A DNA stretch of 64,000 nucleotides from Breviolum minutum Mf 1.05b.01 (taxonomy: Eukaryota > Sar > Dinophyceae > Suessiales > Symbiodiniaceae), in NCBI GenBank assembly GCA_000507305.1, contig DF239282.1, positions 148,501-212,500 of the forward strand, in the 5' to 3' direction. The stretch's first letter is position 1. Every line of letters begins with the position of its first letter. Below the pieces are notes generated by a model. The model ran no database searches, was not told the DNA's origin, and saw only the letters and a list, made by a program, of their open reading frames with translations. Of this stretch, positions 32,463-44,470 are shown piece by piece. Position numbers and translations under genes: made by a program.

Positions 32463-34621
32463 GTTTGAAAGTTTAAAACCTTTTCAATGTACAACTTCTT
32501 GAGCTCGCGGGGCTTGCACTGTTTGGTCACAAAAACAAGTTAGGATTCCAATGAGTCTGCAAACTACTGATGGCTAAAATCATGCACCAAATTATTTATA
32601 GGCAATTCCTCCAGATGTACAGGGCTTTATACATTCCAAATGATGCCAACCCTGTTATACTCCGCTCAAAATCTATGGAAAAAAAAACATCGCATCTTAT
32701 ACTTTCAAGCTGCGCATCTGCACATGTTCATTGACAACCCGAAGAGTTATATAGTCATCAAATGACAAACACTATGAGGCAAGCCTCGAATTTGCTTGGT
32801 TTATCTGAGTTCAAAACCAATGGAGTTTCATGAGTTTAGGGCCCTGCTGCGACACAACATCCATCAATAGTCTCTGATTTAAATAGCATATTAACATTCA
32901 TACCTGAAAAAAAACGACTCTCCCTTTAAGGGTTGGCATCTTTTCGGTCTAAGATTCATCCAGTATGACTCAATGACAACCCAACAAGCATCCCATAAGC
33001 ATCCAAGTTAACATCTGATCCATAGCAAACTTGCCCCTTTTGGCAAGCTCCAAAAAATGGCGGCCCCAAAAAAGTGGGAAATGCCGTCAACACATCGGCA
33101 TGGAAAACTAGCCAGCCAAGAAAAGTGGGAAGAACACCCGCCATCTCATGGATGTAACCAACAAAAAAATACAACGATTTCTTTCTGGATAGATTCATCG
33201 ATGGATTTGCGGATGGGATCCTTAACTTCCATTGAAACATCCTACACTCCCTCCCTCAAGCCATAGACCATAGGCCCTAAAAACAGGATGCCATGTGAGG
33301 AGGTAACTATTCTTCCAAAACCTTCTTTCTGAAAATGCAAGCTGTTGGTTTTAGGAATGGAATCGGGATCATATGTATCTTGACTGGAATCTTTTTTGCA
33401 TGTTGGCTTTTTTTCCCCAACCACCAGCTACATCAATCCGTTTTGCTCCAATCCCTCTTTGCAAGTGTGGTTTTGGAGTGGATGCCTTGGGTGCCTAAAC
33501 ACGATTGGGGTGCCTAAACAAGAACATGGGGAATATATCAGGATCATGAGGCTGTTGGCGCCTCGATTCGTGCACCACCTGAGCATTCAACAAAAAAACA
33601 AGAAAGCGGAGGAAACCTTCCGAAACAACAAGGGTGGAATTAGCTTGAAAACAGATATACAACTCTGAAAAAAGTAAAGATAAACAAAGTCAACCGTAGA
33701 TTTTCTTTGAAACATTCTAGGTGATTTACTAATTTTGCTGCATACATTAATCTTACCATATCTTGGAATATCTTAGAACCATACAGTATATTTCAGTAAA
33801 AGTCAAACGTTGAAATCACACGATGGATCCGTAAACCCAAAAAACTTCCTGCACCTGCACCGTTTTTGTTCAATCGGGTTCTTGCCACCAGAAGACTGAG
33901 CTGAGAATTCATCACGAAGATGCAAGGTCCCTGGGAAAAGGGCAACTTGTGACATCTATTCAGCCAGCACCAATTTGATAGACAGTTTTACCCACTTTAC
34001 CCCCGTTAACTGCTTAGTTAAGAAAAACGTCCTTGCTAAGTACATGATATTCAGTCATGAAGTTCATATTTCTGTGTAAAAAAGGTTTTAAGGGAGATCC
34101 CAGCTTTGCCAAGATCTAGGAGAGAAATTGACCGCAAAACTCACACTCCTTGGCAGCTGTTTTTGGTTTTTATCACCCATAATATGCCAGGACTTTTTTT
34201 TCTGCCTGGCTTTCAACAAATTGGCAAGTTTTCTTTAAATCAATAAGACTCCTAAGGAATGGAATGAATTTGAAGAACCATGAACCTTTTCATAACAAAA
34301 AAATGGTGGCATATAACGTGCTATAACTGAGATTCATCAGGGCTTATGTGGCACCACGAATCCACACCTCTGCACCTCTTGAAAGCCTCAGGTCCGAAAA
34401 AAATTGGGTTGGAAAACATGGTAGCATTTCGGTAGATACCCATGGATCGGGTTTAAAGCGGCAGAAAGGACGGCCCGAAAATGCGTTTCAAATACATGTA
34501 GAGTAGCAAGACAGAATATGTTAACATGATGACGTGATGTATCTTTTGAGCTAATGCAACCTGAAAGAACATTAGTTTGGCTTTAAGGCTTTAGAACCTC
34601 TTTAAAAACATCATCATAAAA

Positions 34622-34637
34622 CACACACACACACACA
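34622..34637. repeat. (CA)8 microsatellite
   Basis: Uninterrupted short CA tract. Confidence 0.6.
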
Positions 34638-34732
34638 TGAAATGGCAAACGCAGGGTCAAACAATGTAGTTTGTTTAGTGATTCTACATATCGAATTATA
34701 CTAAACAACATTGTATCATCTTCCATCTATAT

Positions 34733-34837
34733 CTACTTGGTGGATTCAACCCCTGTGAAAAATATGATCGTCAAAATGGGAATCTTCCCCAGGTAGGGGT
34801 GAAAATATATAAAAATTGTTGAGTTCCCACCACCTAG
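34733..34837. mobile_element. F1 foldback
   Basis: Ends C-T-A-C-T-T-G-G-T-G-G-A-T-T-C-A-A and G-A-G-T-T-C-C-C-A-C-C-A-C-C-T-A-G; interior T-C-T-T-C-C-C-C-A-G-G-T-A-G-G-G-G-T-G. Confidence 0.7.
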
Positions 34838-35174
34838 ATATTATCTGTCCTATTCAAATGACTGACATGTTGGACCAGTGTGCAGTTCCAGTGCTTCAAA
34901 GGCAAGTGAATTAATACATTTCGTGACCCTTTCGGGTTGGACAACCTTCCATTTCCACCCAGTGAATCGACAATGGTCAGCTATTCCCGTGGGAAATCCT
35001 GATTTTTACCGCGGGAAGCTTCTGGGCCAAGCAATTTTGAGAGATCTACGTTAATATATGCAAGAATATCCGTGCAAAAAGATTTCGCGGTGAATAGATA
35101 CCGGGAATATTAACCTGGAACATCCTTTTTCACCCTTCTCAAAACCTTAGACAAATCGAAAACCAGGTAAGTAG

Positions 35175-35453
35175 TTGGTGCAATCCACCTTCACATTTGC
35201 AAGTAGGAGTTATGGCCCTGACAGATACAATTTTCTAATAATTCTTACGTTGAAGACCAGGCAATTTTTAGCGCCTTTTTGTTGGCAAGTGGGCGGTGCT
35301 GTCGGGCATTTCAAAAGAACAGCCGTGTTTTTGTTGGATGCTGAGCATAAAGCACCAACATCCCAGCAGAAACCGCTGGATGTGTACGGTATAGACCAGC
35401 ATTTCAATTACTGGATAGCTCCGTTTTCGGTCTCAGACACTTGCAAAAGCTAA
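35175..35453 (+). CDS. Possible terminal exon, plus strand
   Basis: A 92-codon frame with coding-like C-terminal part (G-H-F-K-R-T-A-V-F-L-L-D-A-E-H-K-A, then D-V-Y-G-I-D-Q-H-F-N-Y-W) ending at TAA 35451-35453. The true 5' edge is probably an acceptor inside the open frame. No domain recognised. Confidence 0.3.
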   Translation: MVQSTFTFASRSYGPDRYNFLIILTLKTRQFLAPFCWQVGGAVGHFKRTAVFLLDAEHKAPTSQQKPLDVYGIDQHFNYWIAPFSVSDTCKS

Positions 35454-36265
35454 AGCAGCAACAAAAAAGTTATGTTTCTCGAGTCAACTTCCCGAAACGT
35501 TTGAGCAGTCCCGGAGATTTTCTCATTTTGCCAAACAAAATGAAAAGCACAATTTCCACATGGCCAACATCGACCACGCAAGGGCAGCAAAAAACAAGCG
35601 GCATTGGTTAGGCAGGAAGTCAGAAATTCTATCAGCAAATTGTTGATGAACACTTTTCACACGGGGAAAACTGTGTGTATACTTTCATGGGATGAATACT
35701 CTCATTACAATCTAAAGTGTATATATATAGAGTTTACATACTATACTTATATAATAGTACAAACTATATCTACATTCTAGATGTACAATGTATACATTCA
35801 CATACGAGAAATCGTTAGAAATTCCCTGATACCAACTGTCCAACTCTGGCTCAGTGTTCGCCGTGCAACATGCCGGGAACATGTTCACCAGTTTAAAAGT
35901 GAAGAAATATCTCCTGAATGTTTCGAAATGTAGAGACTCGGAAACACCAAACTTGAAAAACAAACAGTTCACCAGTTCTCCCCACTTCTGTGGGTTGATG
36001 TTTTCTATTTTTTTTGGGAAGCGGCCTTAAATTAATTTGGCTTTCTGACTCCAAAAAAGCAGCCTTTCCAATTTCAAAGTCGCCGACTTTGGAAATCCCT
36101 GATAGCACGAAATCCTGCCGTAGGGATGTTCCTCTTTGCTGCTTATGTATTCATGATATTCATGTATTTATCTTCGCACATAGTTCGTCATGAGTCATAA
36201 GTCATGACTCACTTAGCCAATGGACCCTGAAATAAAAGCTTGAACTTCATTTTCCCTACTAGATA

Positions 36266-36369
36266 TGGGTGCTTCCTTAAATGGTGGTACCCCCAAAACA
36301 CCCCAAAATGATCATTTTAAGTAGGAAAACCCATGGTTGTTAGGCACCACCATTTTAGGAAACCTCCAT
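36266..36369. mobile_element. Foldback with A-A-A-T-G-G-T-G-G-T arms
   Basis: A-T-G-G-G-T-G-C-T-T-C-C-T-T-A-A-A-T-G-G-T-G-G-T and A-C-C-A-C-C-A-T-T-T-T-A-G-G-A-A-A-C-C-T-C-C-A-T pair with few mismatches. Single copy in this window. Confidence 0.6.
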
Positions 36370-36870
36370 ATGTAATCCCCAAAAGTTTACAGGTTGGGCC
36401 GTTGGCTGGGTGAGATGAGTGAGGAAAATTCCAAAAGTGGTATTTTCCTTGACCTATTTATAGAGGTTTGTCAGGACGCTGTTCCTAAAACTCAAATGAG
36501 TTTAACGCCATGGCAAAGGCACTTATTCGCATTCCACATTTCAATGACTATGTAGAGCATTCCTATGAAATAGATCAAGACTTATAGTTGCCATTTCGAG
36601 GAAAACCTCCAGGGAGTACACCACTACATTTTTGTGAGGCCATTTGCCAGCTTTAGTCAATGCAGAGCCGTAGTGAGCAGAAGATGGCTTGGATACAATT
36701 GAACCTCAGCCAGTTGTAAAGAACATGCTACCTGGCAAACCATGTGAATGAGATGGGAAACCTCCGGCAGCTTAAAGCCATTTATGTATATATATATATA
36801 TAAACAGCATAAAAGACATGGGAAGACATGGAGGGAATTGGACTTGGTACGAGTATCGTGCTATCCAAAC

Positions 36871-37039
36871 AATGGACCATTTGTTCAACGAGATCCGAGC
36901 TTTGGAAGGGATGTTCAGTCTACCCCTCCCCAGGGGTGTCCACTCTTGGTGCTGTGTCACCTCATCCCTATCCATCTGTACAGCTCCTCCTACAATTGGT
37001 GCAGGAACTGTTCCTGCACCAACGGCGGAAACGAAATTT
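36871..37039 (-). CDS. Probable internal exon
   Basis: From a C-A-G-T-G-A-G acceptor the frame reads F-V-S-A-V-G-A-G-T-V-P-A-P, then D-R-D-E-V-T-Q-H-Q-E-W-T-P-L-G-R-G-R-L. The donor GTTTGG at 36870 is tentative. It contains the 27-bp palindrome. The opposite strand is also open, so strand assignment is not certain. Confidence 0.35.
36996..37022. repeat. 27-bp palindrome with 13-bp perfect arms
   Basis: T-T-G-G-T-G-C-A-G-G-A-A-C, one central T, then the exact complement. It lies inside the probable minus-strand exon 36871-37039, where it encodes a G-A-G-T-V-P-A-P stretch. Confidence 0.75.
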
Positions 37040-38671
37040 CTCACTGAAGCACCGCACCAGCAGAGTGGTTCTTTTCAATGAGATCAATGATGAAACTGGA
37101 TGTAAATTGACAGAAGCATGCAGGATGGAAAATGGTACGGTTATCTTTAATGCACTCATGGTCACCACATGTGATATTATCAAAGGAATTATGACATTAT
37201 TATATCATCATGGAATTGATTTTCACAAATGGTCCGTACATATCTGTATCATATCTCTACATGTGATGTACCAACTGATATCAGTTGCATACATTCTGAA
37301 TATATATATATATATACACATATCAGCATCAAAGCTTTGAGTATACTGTCTGCAAGGTCATCCTGCCACTCGCCCACGGGCACCCTCAGTGCATTCTTCG
37401 AGCCACCTCGCTGAACGACCCTCGCTCAACGGAACAGGCATACAGGCAGAAAGAGTGTGGCCAAGGCGCATTTCCTAAACGTGATGCGAAGAAACCATGC
37501 CAAGATTGGCCCAAACGGGTGAACACAAAGTCAGGTAAAACAATGCAATGATACTGGCATGTTGGCGATAGTGTTTGACTGCATCACCCAAAGGTCGCAT
37601 TTCCGGCGCACACTCACACTTTTCAGGCTGCCTCTTGAAAAAACCCCACTACTTGTAAAGTACATGAGCAACTGGCGCGAACTTGCGGAACCTTTCCCCA
37701 ACTGCAGCTGGCAGTTGTTCCTTTTCTGTTGATGATTATGATCTTCTTAATTGGGGTTGTGGCCTGTTGTGGCAACTTGTTAATCCATACCGGATCCAAT
37801 TATCCTTGCAAAATCAAGTGCATGGACTTGAAAAATGAATCCACGAAGATTCGTTGTGGCAAAAGGCAACATATAGTGAGCGACATCAAATACAAACTTG
37901 TCCCATTGATTTCATCCGTTCATCCATCTTTCACTAGTGCCACTAGCATAACGCTATCCTCTAGTTGCATGAATTTCATGGGTTTCGCCAAGTTCGGGCA
38001 AATTGAGAAAATTTCGGATTTCGCCTTACTATTTTGCCACCTTTAAACGGGGGGAAATTCTGTCATTAGTGAGGTCCTGAAAAATGCCCAAAAAAGGAGG
38101 CCAAGCTCCAGTCCAACGAGTCAAGTGTGTAAATTTCACTTCTTTGTCGAAATTTCGGATTGCTTCTACCCTCTGGTATTTCCTAACATAGAAATTGCTG
38201 GAAAAACTCACCCATTTTTCGTAGGAGATACATCTTGAAAAACGAGTCCATTTTCCAGCCTGCTATGTTTGGCACATAATTGTGATGATGTGGAAAATAA
38301 CAAATTGGATTTCAAAAGTGGCAACTCAAAGTGTGCAAAATGGTGGGTTTTGTACCTGGAACTTCCAAAGGGTTCCAAACAAGCTTTTAAAGGATGTCAA
38401 TTCAACATCCCCTATAGGGTCTAATTAGCATCCCTCGGAAGGTGCTAGTAATTTTCAAATACGTTGTGCTGTGGGTTGAATCCATTTGTTGATGTCCCAA
38501 CATGGCCTTCCACAAGCTCTGAAATTACCAGTGCCTCACAGTTTACCTGTTGATCCATCTTCATCAACTCTGCTCCTTCCCTCGGAATTATGATCCTCAC
38601 CTGGAGTAAGCTGGTCTTGAAGCTTAAGGATATCCCTTGTCAAATTCCAAAACATGTCATCCCCAAACCAT

Positions 38672-38797
38672 CCCCTCCCTGAAACGAACAGCAAGTTGGC
38701 ACCTGAAAATGGATCGAAGCTGGAAGACGAGGACCTTTCCTTTTGGGGCGTTTAGGCCTATTTTCAGGGGCGTTTGCTGTTAGTTTTAAGGGGTGAA
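38672..38797. mobile_element. F2 foldback
   Basis: C-C-C-C-T-C-C-C-T-G-A-A-A-C-G-A-A-C-A-G-C and G-C-T-G-T-T-A-G-T-T-T-T-A-A-G-G-G-G-T. The interior has T-T-G-G-A-A-G-A and C-C-T-T-T-C-C-T-T-T-T-G-G-G-G, shared with other F2 copies. Confidence 0.75.
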
Positions 38798-40262
38798 TAC
38801 AAAAGCAAAATCCAAAAATCCATTTTGAGGGAAACCATGGGAAACCATTCATGGAACTCTACTAGGCCAAACTTCCGAAAAATGGAATAAAGAAGCATCA
38901 TCCGTCATGATCCTTTCATGTCCTTGAATACGATTGCTAGAATTCAACTCATTCCGCTGAACGATGCCTTATAGTAGGCAACCCAACCTTCTGAGTGTGG
39001 TCTTAAAAGTAGGAGCCGCAAAAATTCCATATTACCACTCAATAATCAAGGTATCCATCATTTCATTCTAGGGTCCCAAAATACTTGAAGACACGAAATA
39101 AATTTCACAATGGCCGGATGATCATCTTCATGTCACCCTGTATTTGGTGTCCAGTCTTTACATCGTCGCGGCAAAGGGGGAACTTCGAGTTGTCTTTTGC
39201 AGAGTCTGATGGTCCAAGAGATCAATCCGGATTCCAACGGTCTTTGAAAAATCAACCGACAGCGGGATGTCAGAAGCTGATAAATATATATATATATATA
39301 TTTTTTTATTTATTTACCAACATATAAGAACATACATATATCATATATATGTTTTCTTTTATAGATAATAAATAAATTCTAATGCATAAATAGAATATGT
39401 AACTATTATATGTAAATACCAAATCAAACAACACTAGTTCAACAGTGATATAAGTAACCTTCAACTAAATTGTTAGGCTCCAAGGATGATTCACTTGTTC
39501 ATATCCTTCGAATGCAACATTAAGAGCTACAAAATGTGATTGATGTTGTGATGATTCCTGCAACAATGTGGAAAATAGATGGAACCAGTAAAATGTTGCA
39601 TTGTGCAATGTGTCTGTGGTTACTTGTGCATCATTGGGTATTCCGATGCTACAGATGTCCATCAAGATCAATCCGTTTCAAGAGTTTCCCAAACATTTCA
39701 AGACCTTCATCTTATCTTGTGAAGCTATATATTGTAAGGAAGACCTTTTAGACCTTTTACATCCTTTGTTGGAACTCTCAGCTCTCTGTAAGCAACAAGG
39801 TTTCAAGAGATGTCAATCAGCGATTTTTGTTGGTAAGAATCAGCTACTGTGCATCTCCGTGCCCAAAAGTGACCATCAAAGAGCGGCCTGTCCTGGAACC
39901 GTTCTCTGATGTCACCAAGGGAATTTGCTGTCAGTGTTGACCCGCAACGACCGACCAGTTGCAATGGGAGACTAGACGTGTCGCAGGTCCTTCAGTCAAA
40001 GAATGCCCACAGAATACAAAAATCACAGCAGGTATGTATTGTAATCCTCTAGTTTAGTTTAGTGCGGTGGCCTGCAGACATACAAGATCTTTGACCGTCG
40101 GAGAGAAAAAACCTTCGAGTCGAAAGTCGAACACATCGCATGTTGCAAGCTCCAAAAAGGCATAATACCAGCGAGTAATGGAGCAGCAATGTCGCGAACT
40201 CTTAGGATTAACAAATGCAACAATGTAACATAATATAATATGTATATTGCGAATACATGGTC

Positions 40263-40380
40263 CATATATATATATATATATATATATATGATCATCATAT
40301 ATATACATTAAAGAAAAATGNACTATATATATATATATATATATATATGATCATCATATATATACATTAAAGACAAATGT
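40263..40380. repeat. Tandem ~59-bp unit of (AT)n plus ATGATCATC, with an N
   Basis: Two copies of (TA)n-G-A-T-C-A-T-C-A-T-A-T-A-T-A-T-A-C-A-T-T-A-A-A-G-A. An undetermined base (N) at 40321 stands at the junction, so the duplication may be an assembly join. Confidence 0.75.
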
Positions 40381-40670
40381 ATTGCAAAAAAAAATGTTTT
40401 GAGGTCTGGGGTGCTTTGGCCACACGAAAACTCCTGGAACTGCCTAAAGATGAAGCATAATAAAGTTTGGTTTGCAGAATGTTCCAGAAACTTGGATGCA
40501 TCCCTGGTGTTTCACTGGACTTAGAGTTTTCATACTCGAACCTTCATGTTTCCAACGTGGAAATCATGTGCTATTCACTCTAGGGATTCAACATTTGATG
40601 ACAATGACAATGACATAACAATCAATCAACACACATAATGTGATGCAAAAAAGGCCATGAAGTCTATAAC

Positions 40671-40790
40671 AAGTTGGTGGTTTTTTCTTCACCCACTTGA
40701 AAAATATGCGAACCGTCAAATTGGATCAGTTTCAACCCAAAGTAGAGTTTGAAAATTCCAAAAAATCTGAAAGAGTTGCCACCAGCCAGC
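40671..40790. mobile_element. F1 foldback, diverged
   Basis: Left end A-A-G-T-T-G-G-T-G-G-T-T-T, interior C-C-G-T-C-A-A-A-T-T-G-G-A-T-C-A-G, right end A-G-A-G-T-T-G-C-C-A-C-C-A-G-C-C-A-G. Longer than the others. Confidence 0.55.
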
Positions 40791-42617
40791 ATTTTTTTGT
40801 GAAACCGCAATTATCTGAGTTTTTCAGAGTCTCATTTTTTAGGTCCAATTAAAAGGTGTGTTACATTTTCATACGCCGAAATTCCAGGCAGCTGGCATTT
40901 TTGCAGCCCATGAACAGTTCAATGGGGATTTTGTGAAAAACTGAGGGTTTCCCCCAAATCCCTGAAGGAGATGTCAAGGCAAAAGATGTGTCTTTTGGCA
41001 AAGCAATGATATATTAATATATAACTGTTATATATATATATATTCGGGGGTGTTCAAGTTTGAAACTCGATGGTTTAGAAATGTTATTATATCCTTTTTC
41101 ACGTGTCTTTTTTGACAACTCAAGGCTCCAAGGTATATCCAGAATGTGTGTGCGTGCGTGATCTATCAATGATTGATTCCAACGTGTTGCATCTTCTTCT
41201 CTACCTGCTAGATAGCAGCATGGTCGAAGAAGCGTGTCGTCCCAAGAGTTTTGGGGAACAAACTGCACAGCACAGGTGCAAATACAGCACCAATATTCTC
41301 ATATTCTCCCTTCAAAGCAAGTAGAACTGCATGAGAAATGCATCTACAGTTGCAAAAGAAGCTTCGGCATAGGAGAGATATTTTTTTTTTGTGCCAATTT
41401 CAAAAAAAAAGGCCTTTGGAAATACTCCAGAAAAATGGACCACCAGCAGCTACAATGAGCACCTTGAAATCTAACAAGTTCAGGTTCCTTCATTGAGCGG
41501 CTCGCGTTTTTGGCTTCAAGGGCAGCCCATTATGAAGCCTGGGGGTGCGCCTCAGTCATCAGCAGATTGGGTGGTTTCGATGGTGAGCTTGTCTTGATTA
41601 AATGAAACTTGAAATGCATGCTGATATCACATTTAAGAGACAAAACACAAAGGACATCAAAGGACAATGATGTGTTCAATTTATCTGTGAATATTCGCCG
41701 CAAGCGTGCAGATTGCACACTTTATCATATGGGCTCTCTCCACACGAAAAGGACCTGTCACAGCTGTTGCAATTTATTCACTTTGGAGACTCGCAATTTT
41801 GTCTGCATGTCGGTATATCTTGTTTTTTGCAGTTAAAATATAGTGCCATATAGTGCCATGCAACCTTGCTTCTTGTGGCACTTGAATCTATCTAGATCTC
41901 GATTCCGATGTGAGATTTGATATCACTTGCCATTTCGTGACAATTCCACAAATGCACAGGCGCACTCACGGAAACGCAGACTTGAACACGGTACATCTGT
42001 CAACATCTATAATCTATTGAAACATGGTGAAAAGGATCTCTCAAAATGGTTCCTGGGTGGTGAAAGAAAGCATAAAAATGATTTTTTTACATCTCCTTCC
42101 TTGTTTGTTCTTCCATAAAGTCTGCTCAAATTATAGTATTTTACCAACCTAGATTTGCAATGAAATAAGAGGATTTCTCTACTAAACCACCAAATTCAGG
42201 GCCCAGGTCGTTGAGGTCGCTATAATTTGACCAGATAAGGTCTGATCCATCCCAGATACTGCATCCCATGCTGCCAAGAACTCCGAGATGCTTGGACCTG
42301 TTAGGTCATCACATTGCATCTCGGTTTGTGGATACTCGAAAGTCAAGATGATGTCAAAAAGAATCTTAGACTCAACAAACTGCTACAAAATGATTTACAG
42401 TAAACATCATTGATCTGATGCTATACTCAGGTTATTCATACTATATCAACTAAAATATCATCTACAAATCAACATTCTCATACGTAACATATCATTTCAC
42501 AAAAAAATAGCCTGTGGCGTAGAGTTAAGTATCTGCAGCCTGTAGTGAAGGGAGTAAGTTTTGGTAGAAGAAAAACGGTAAAACAGTATCCCATCACTGT
42601 ATGATAAACAATTCTAA

Positions 42618-43170
42618 TATCAGTCAAAATATATCATGAAAAATTATTTTTGAAGATGTCATATTTGGTTGGGTGAAAGAAGAAAAGAAGCAGAAAACAA
42701 ATTCCTGACAACAAGATTGGCTTGTTACATCAGGATCAGTTGTACTCATGGTTTAGTTCAGGATGCAAATACCCTCTTGCAAAAAAAAACAGTCGTGGTT
42801 CGGGACCCATTTTCCAATGCAGCCGGATGATTGGAGGAAGTCAGGAATATGAAAAGGTCTGAAAGCATTCCCAGATACTCCAACCAGCCAAACTTACTTT
42901 TTCATTTCGCACAAAATGCAGCCTTAGGAAGTTTGAAGCCAAACTTACCCCCCCCCCACCTTTGGAAGATTGGCCACAAGGCTTAGGAGCTGGTTGCACA
43001 CCGTCCTAGGTGTGCAAACGCAAGGTACAGCATACGACAGGAATATGTAGTTTAAATATTTTTCGTGTCTTTATGTATTCAAAATGATTTAGATACGTTT
43101 AATTTAGGCCATAATACAGAAATGATGCTTTTGGTCTAATGAATTCAAAAACAACAAAAACAATATATAT
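42618..43170. repeat. 0.55-kb duplicated segment, copy 1
   Basis: Nearly identical to 43600-44154. Differences seen are three substitutions (near 42930, 42994 and 43115), one extra C in a poly-C tract in copy 2, and a shorter TA tract in copy 2. No coding pattern was recognised in it. The segment between the copies is repeat R plus about 75 bp. Confidence 0.9.
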
Positions 43171-43175
43171 ATATA

Positions 43176-43524
43176 TATACATATGATACATATGTGTAAA
43201 TACACCCCCTGAAACTAACATAGCACCTGAAAATGGATGATTGGAAGACTAGTGTCCTTTTGGGATGGCCTATTTTCAAAGGCTATGTTAGTTTCAGGGA
43301 GGGTATATGCTCCCCGCGGAATCCTAACTTTGCACATTCTTATCCCAACGACTCTTCCATCCTCTCGCACGCAACAGGTCACACCGCCAGGCTACAGGAC
43401 CAAAGATGCGCTTGAAACGGAGATCTTGCGCATCAACCCGTGGCGACTTCGGGAAGGACCAAAGCGAAGGATCCAAACCTCGCAACGGTCGCCGACGACG
43501 TTTTTCGGCTCAACGGGGCGGGCG
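43176..43524. repeat. Repeat R, copy 1 (349-bp direct repeat)
   Basis: Matches 60131-60479 at a constant offset of 16,955 with no difference seen by eye (translations of both copies are identical through the shared part). The left third is an F2 foldback (43201-43306). The right part is GC-rich and exon-like, with a pyrimidine tract and A-A-C-A-G/G acceptor near 43376 and two open plus-strand frames, one Arg/Ser-rich and one containing D-A-L-E-T-E-I-L-R-I-N-P-W-R. Beyond 43524 the copies diverge by small indels and then completely. Confidence 0.9.
43201..43306. mobile_element. F2 foldback inside repeat R copy 1
   Basis: C-C-C-C-C-T-G-A-A-A-C-T-A-A-C-A-T-A-G-C and G-C-T-A-T-G-T-T-A-G-T-T-T-C-A-G-G-G-A-G-G. 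The interior A-A-A-A-T-G-G-A-T-G-A-T-T-G-G-A-A-G-A is near consensus. Confidence 0.85.
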
Positions 43525-43598
43525 CATGGGTTTTTTCAACGGAACGGGAGAATTGGGCGGGTGGTTTCCCACGAACGAACAGTGCGGGGAAACCCATG
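43525..43598. repeat. Short inverted repeat between R and the duplicated segment
   Basis: C-A-T-G-G-G-T-T-T at 43525-43533 and its complement A-A-A-C-C-C-A-T-G at 43590-43598 enclose about 56 bp. The pair sits precisely between the end of R and the start of the second 0.55-kb copy and is absent from the other R locus. It may be the footprint of the event that joined these segments. Confidence 0.5.
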
Positions 43599-43599
43599 G

Positions 43600-44154
43600 T
43601 ATCAGTCAAAATATATCATGAAAAATTATTTTTGAAGATGTCATATTTGGTTGGGTGAAAGAAGAAAAGAAGCAGAAAACAAATTCCTGACAACAAGATT
43701 GGCTTGTTACATCAGGATCAGTTGTACTCATGGTTTAGTTCAGGATGCAAATACCCTCTTGCAAAAAAAAACAGTCGTGGTTCGGGACCCATTTTCCAAT
43801 GCAGCCGGATGATTGGAGGAAGTCAGGAATATGAAAAGGTCTGAAAGCATTCCCAGATACTCCAACCAGCCAAACTTACTTTTTCATTTCGCACAAAATG
43901 CAGCCTTAGCAAGTTTGAAGCCAAACTTACCCCCCCCCCCACCTTTGGAAGATTGGCCACAAGGCTTAGGAGCTGGTGGCACACCGTCCTAGGTGTGCAA
44001 ACGCAAGGTACAGCATACGACAGGAATATGTAGTTTAAATATTTTTCGTGTCTTTATGTATTCAAAATGATTTAGATACGTTTAATTTAGGCCATAAAAC
44101 AGAAATGATGCTTTTGGTCTAATGAATTCAAAAACAACAAAAACAATATATATA
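43600..44154. repeat. 0.55-kb duplicated segment, copy 2
   Basis: Second copy in direct orientation, 982-983 bp from the first. It is followed at about 44160 by unique sequence leading into the 3' side of gene E. The very low divergence points to a recent duplication or to two haplotypes placed in tandem by the assembler. Confidence 0.9.
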
Positions 44155-44424
44155 TACCATCGGCCCCCTTGACCTATGAAAACAAAGGTTATTTTCCATG
44201 ACCTGAAAAACAAAGGTCAAAATTGAAAACCCGGTTTTGGGCAACCATGACTTTGTAGGATATGTTAGACAATTGCTGATTGTTTGATAGTACTGATGAT
44301 GATCAACATAATGCAAGTATTTCAAGGGATAAGCACATGGGAATTCCGTGTGATACAATACTCGCCCGGACCCCACCCTTTTCCGGCTCTCTTGGCTTGG
44401 CACTTGCGGGGTCCACCAACTTGT

Positions 44425-44447
44425 CTGTCGGGAGCTCAACCCGACAG
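44425..44447. other. Perfect hairpin after the gene E stop codon
   Basis: C-T-G-T-C-G-G-G, seven-base loop, C-C-C-G-A-C-A-G: an 8-bp GC-rich perfect stem 24 bp past the stop codon of gene E, inside a GC-rich stretch (44345-44465). It could fold in the 3' untranslated RNA. No function is known. Confidence 0.6.
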
Positions 44448-44470
44448 GAGGTCAATTCACCTTCCTCTTT

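Larger units (their letters stand above)
37040..42617. other. Gene-poor stretch before the duplicated segment
   Basis: AT-rich with TA microsatellites, one F2 and one F1 foldback and the N-containing tandem at 40.3 kb. Short open frames occur but none was convincing as an exon. Confidence 0.5.

Noticed and set aside
43176-44160. CRISPR-like or satellite array
   Set aside because: Only two copies of each unit and no regular spacers. The nuclear, intron-rich context makes a CRISPR array implausible.
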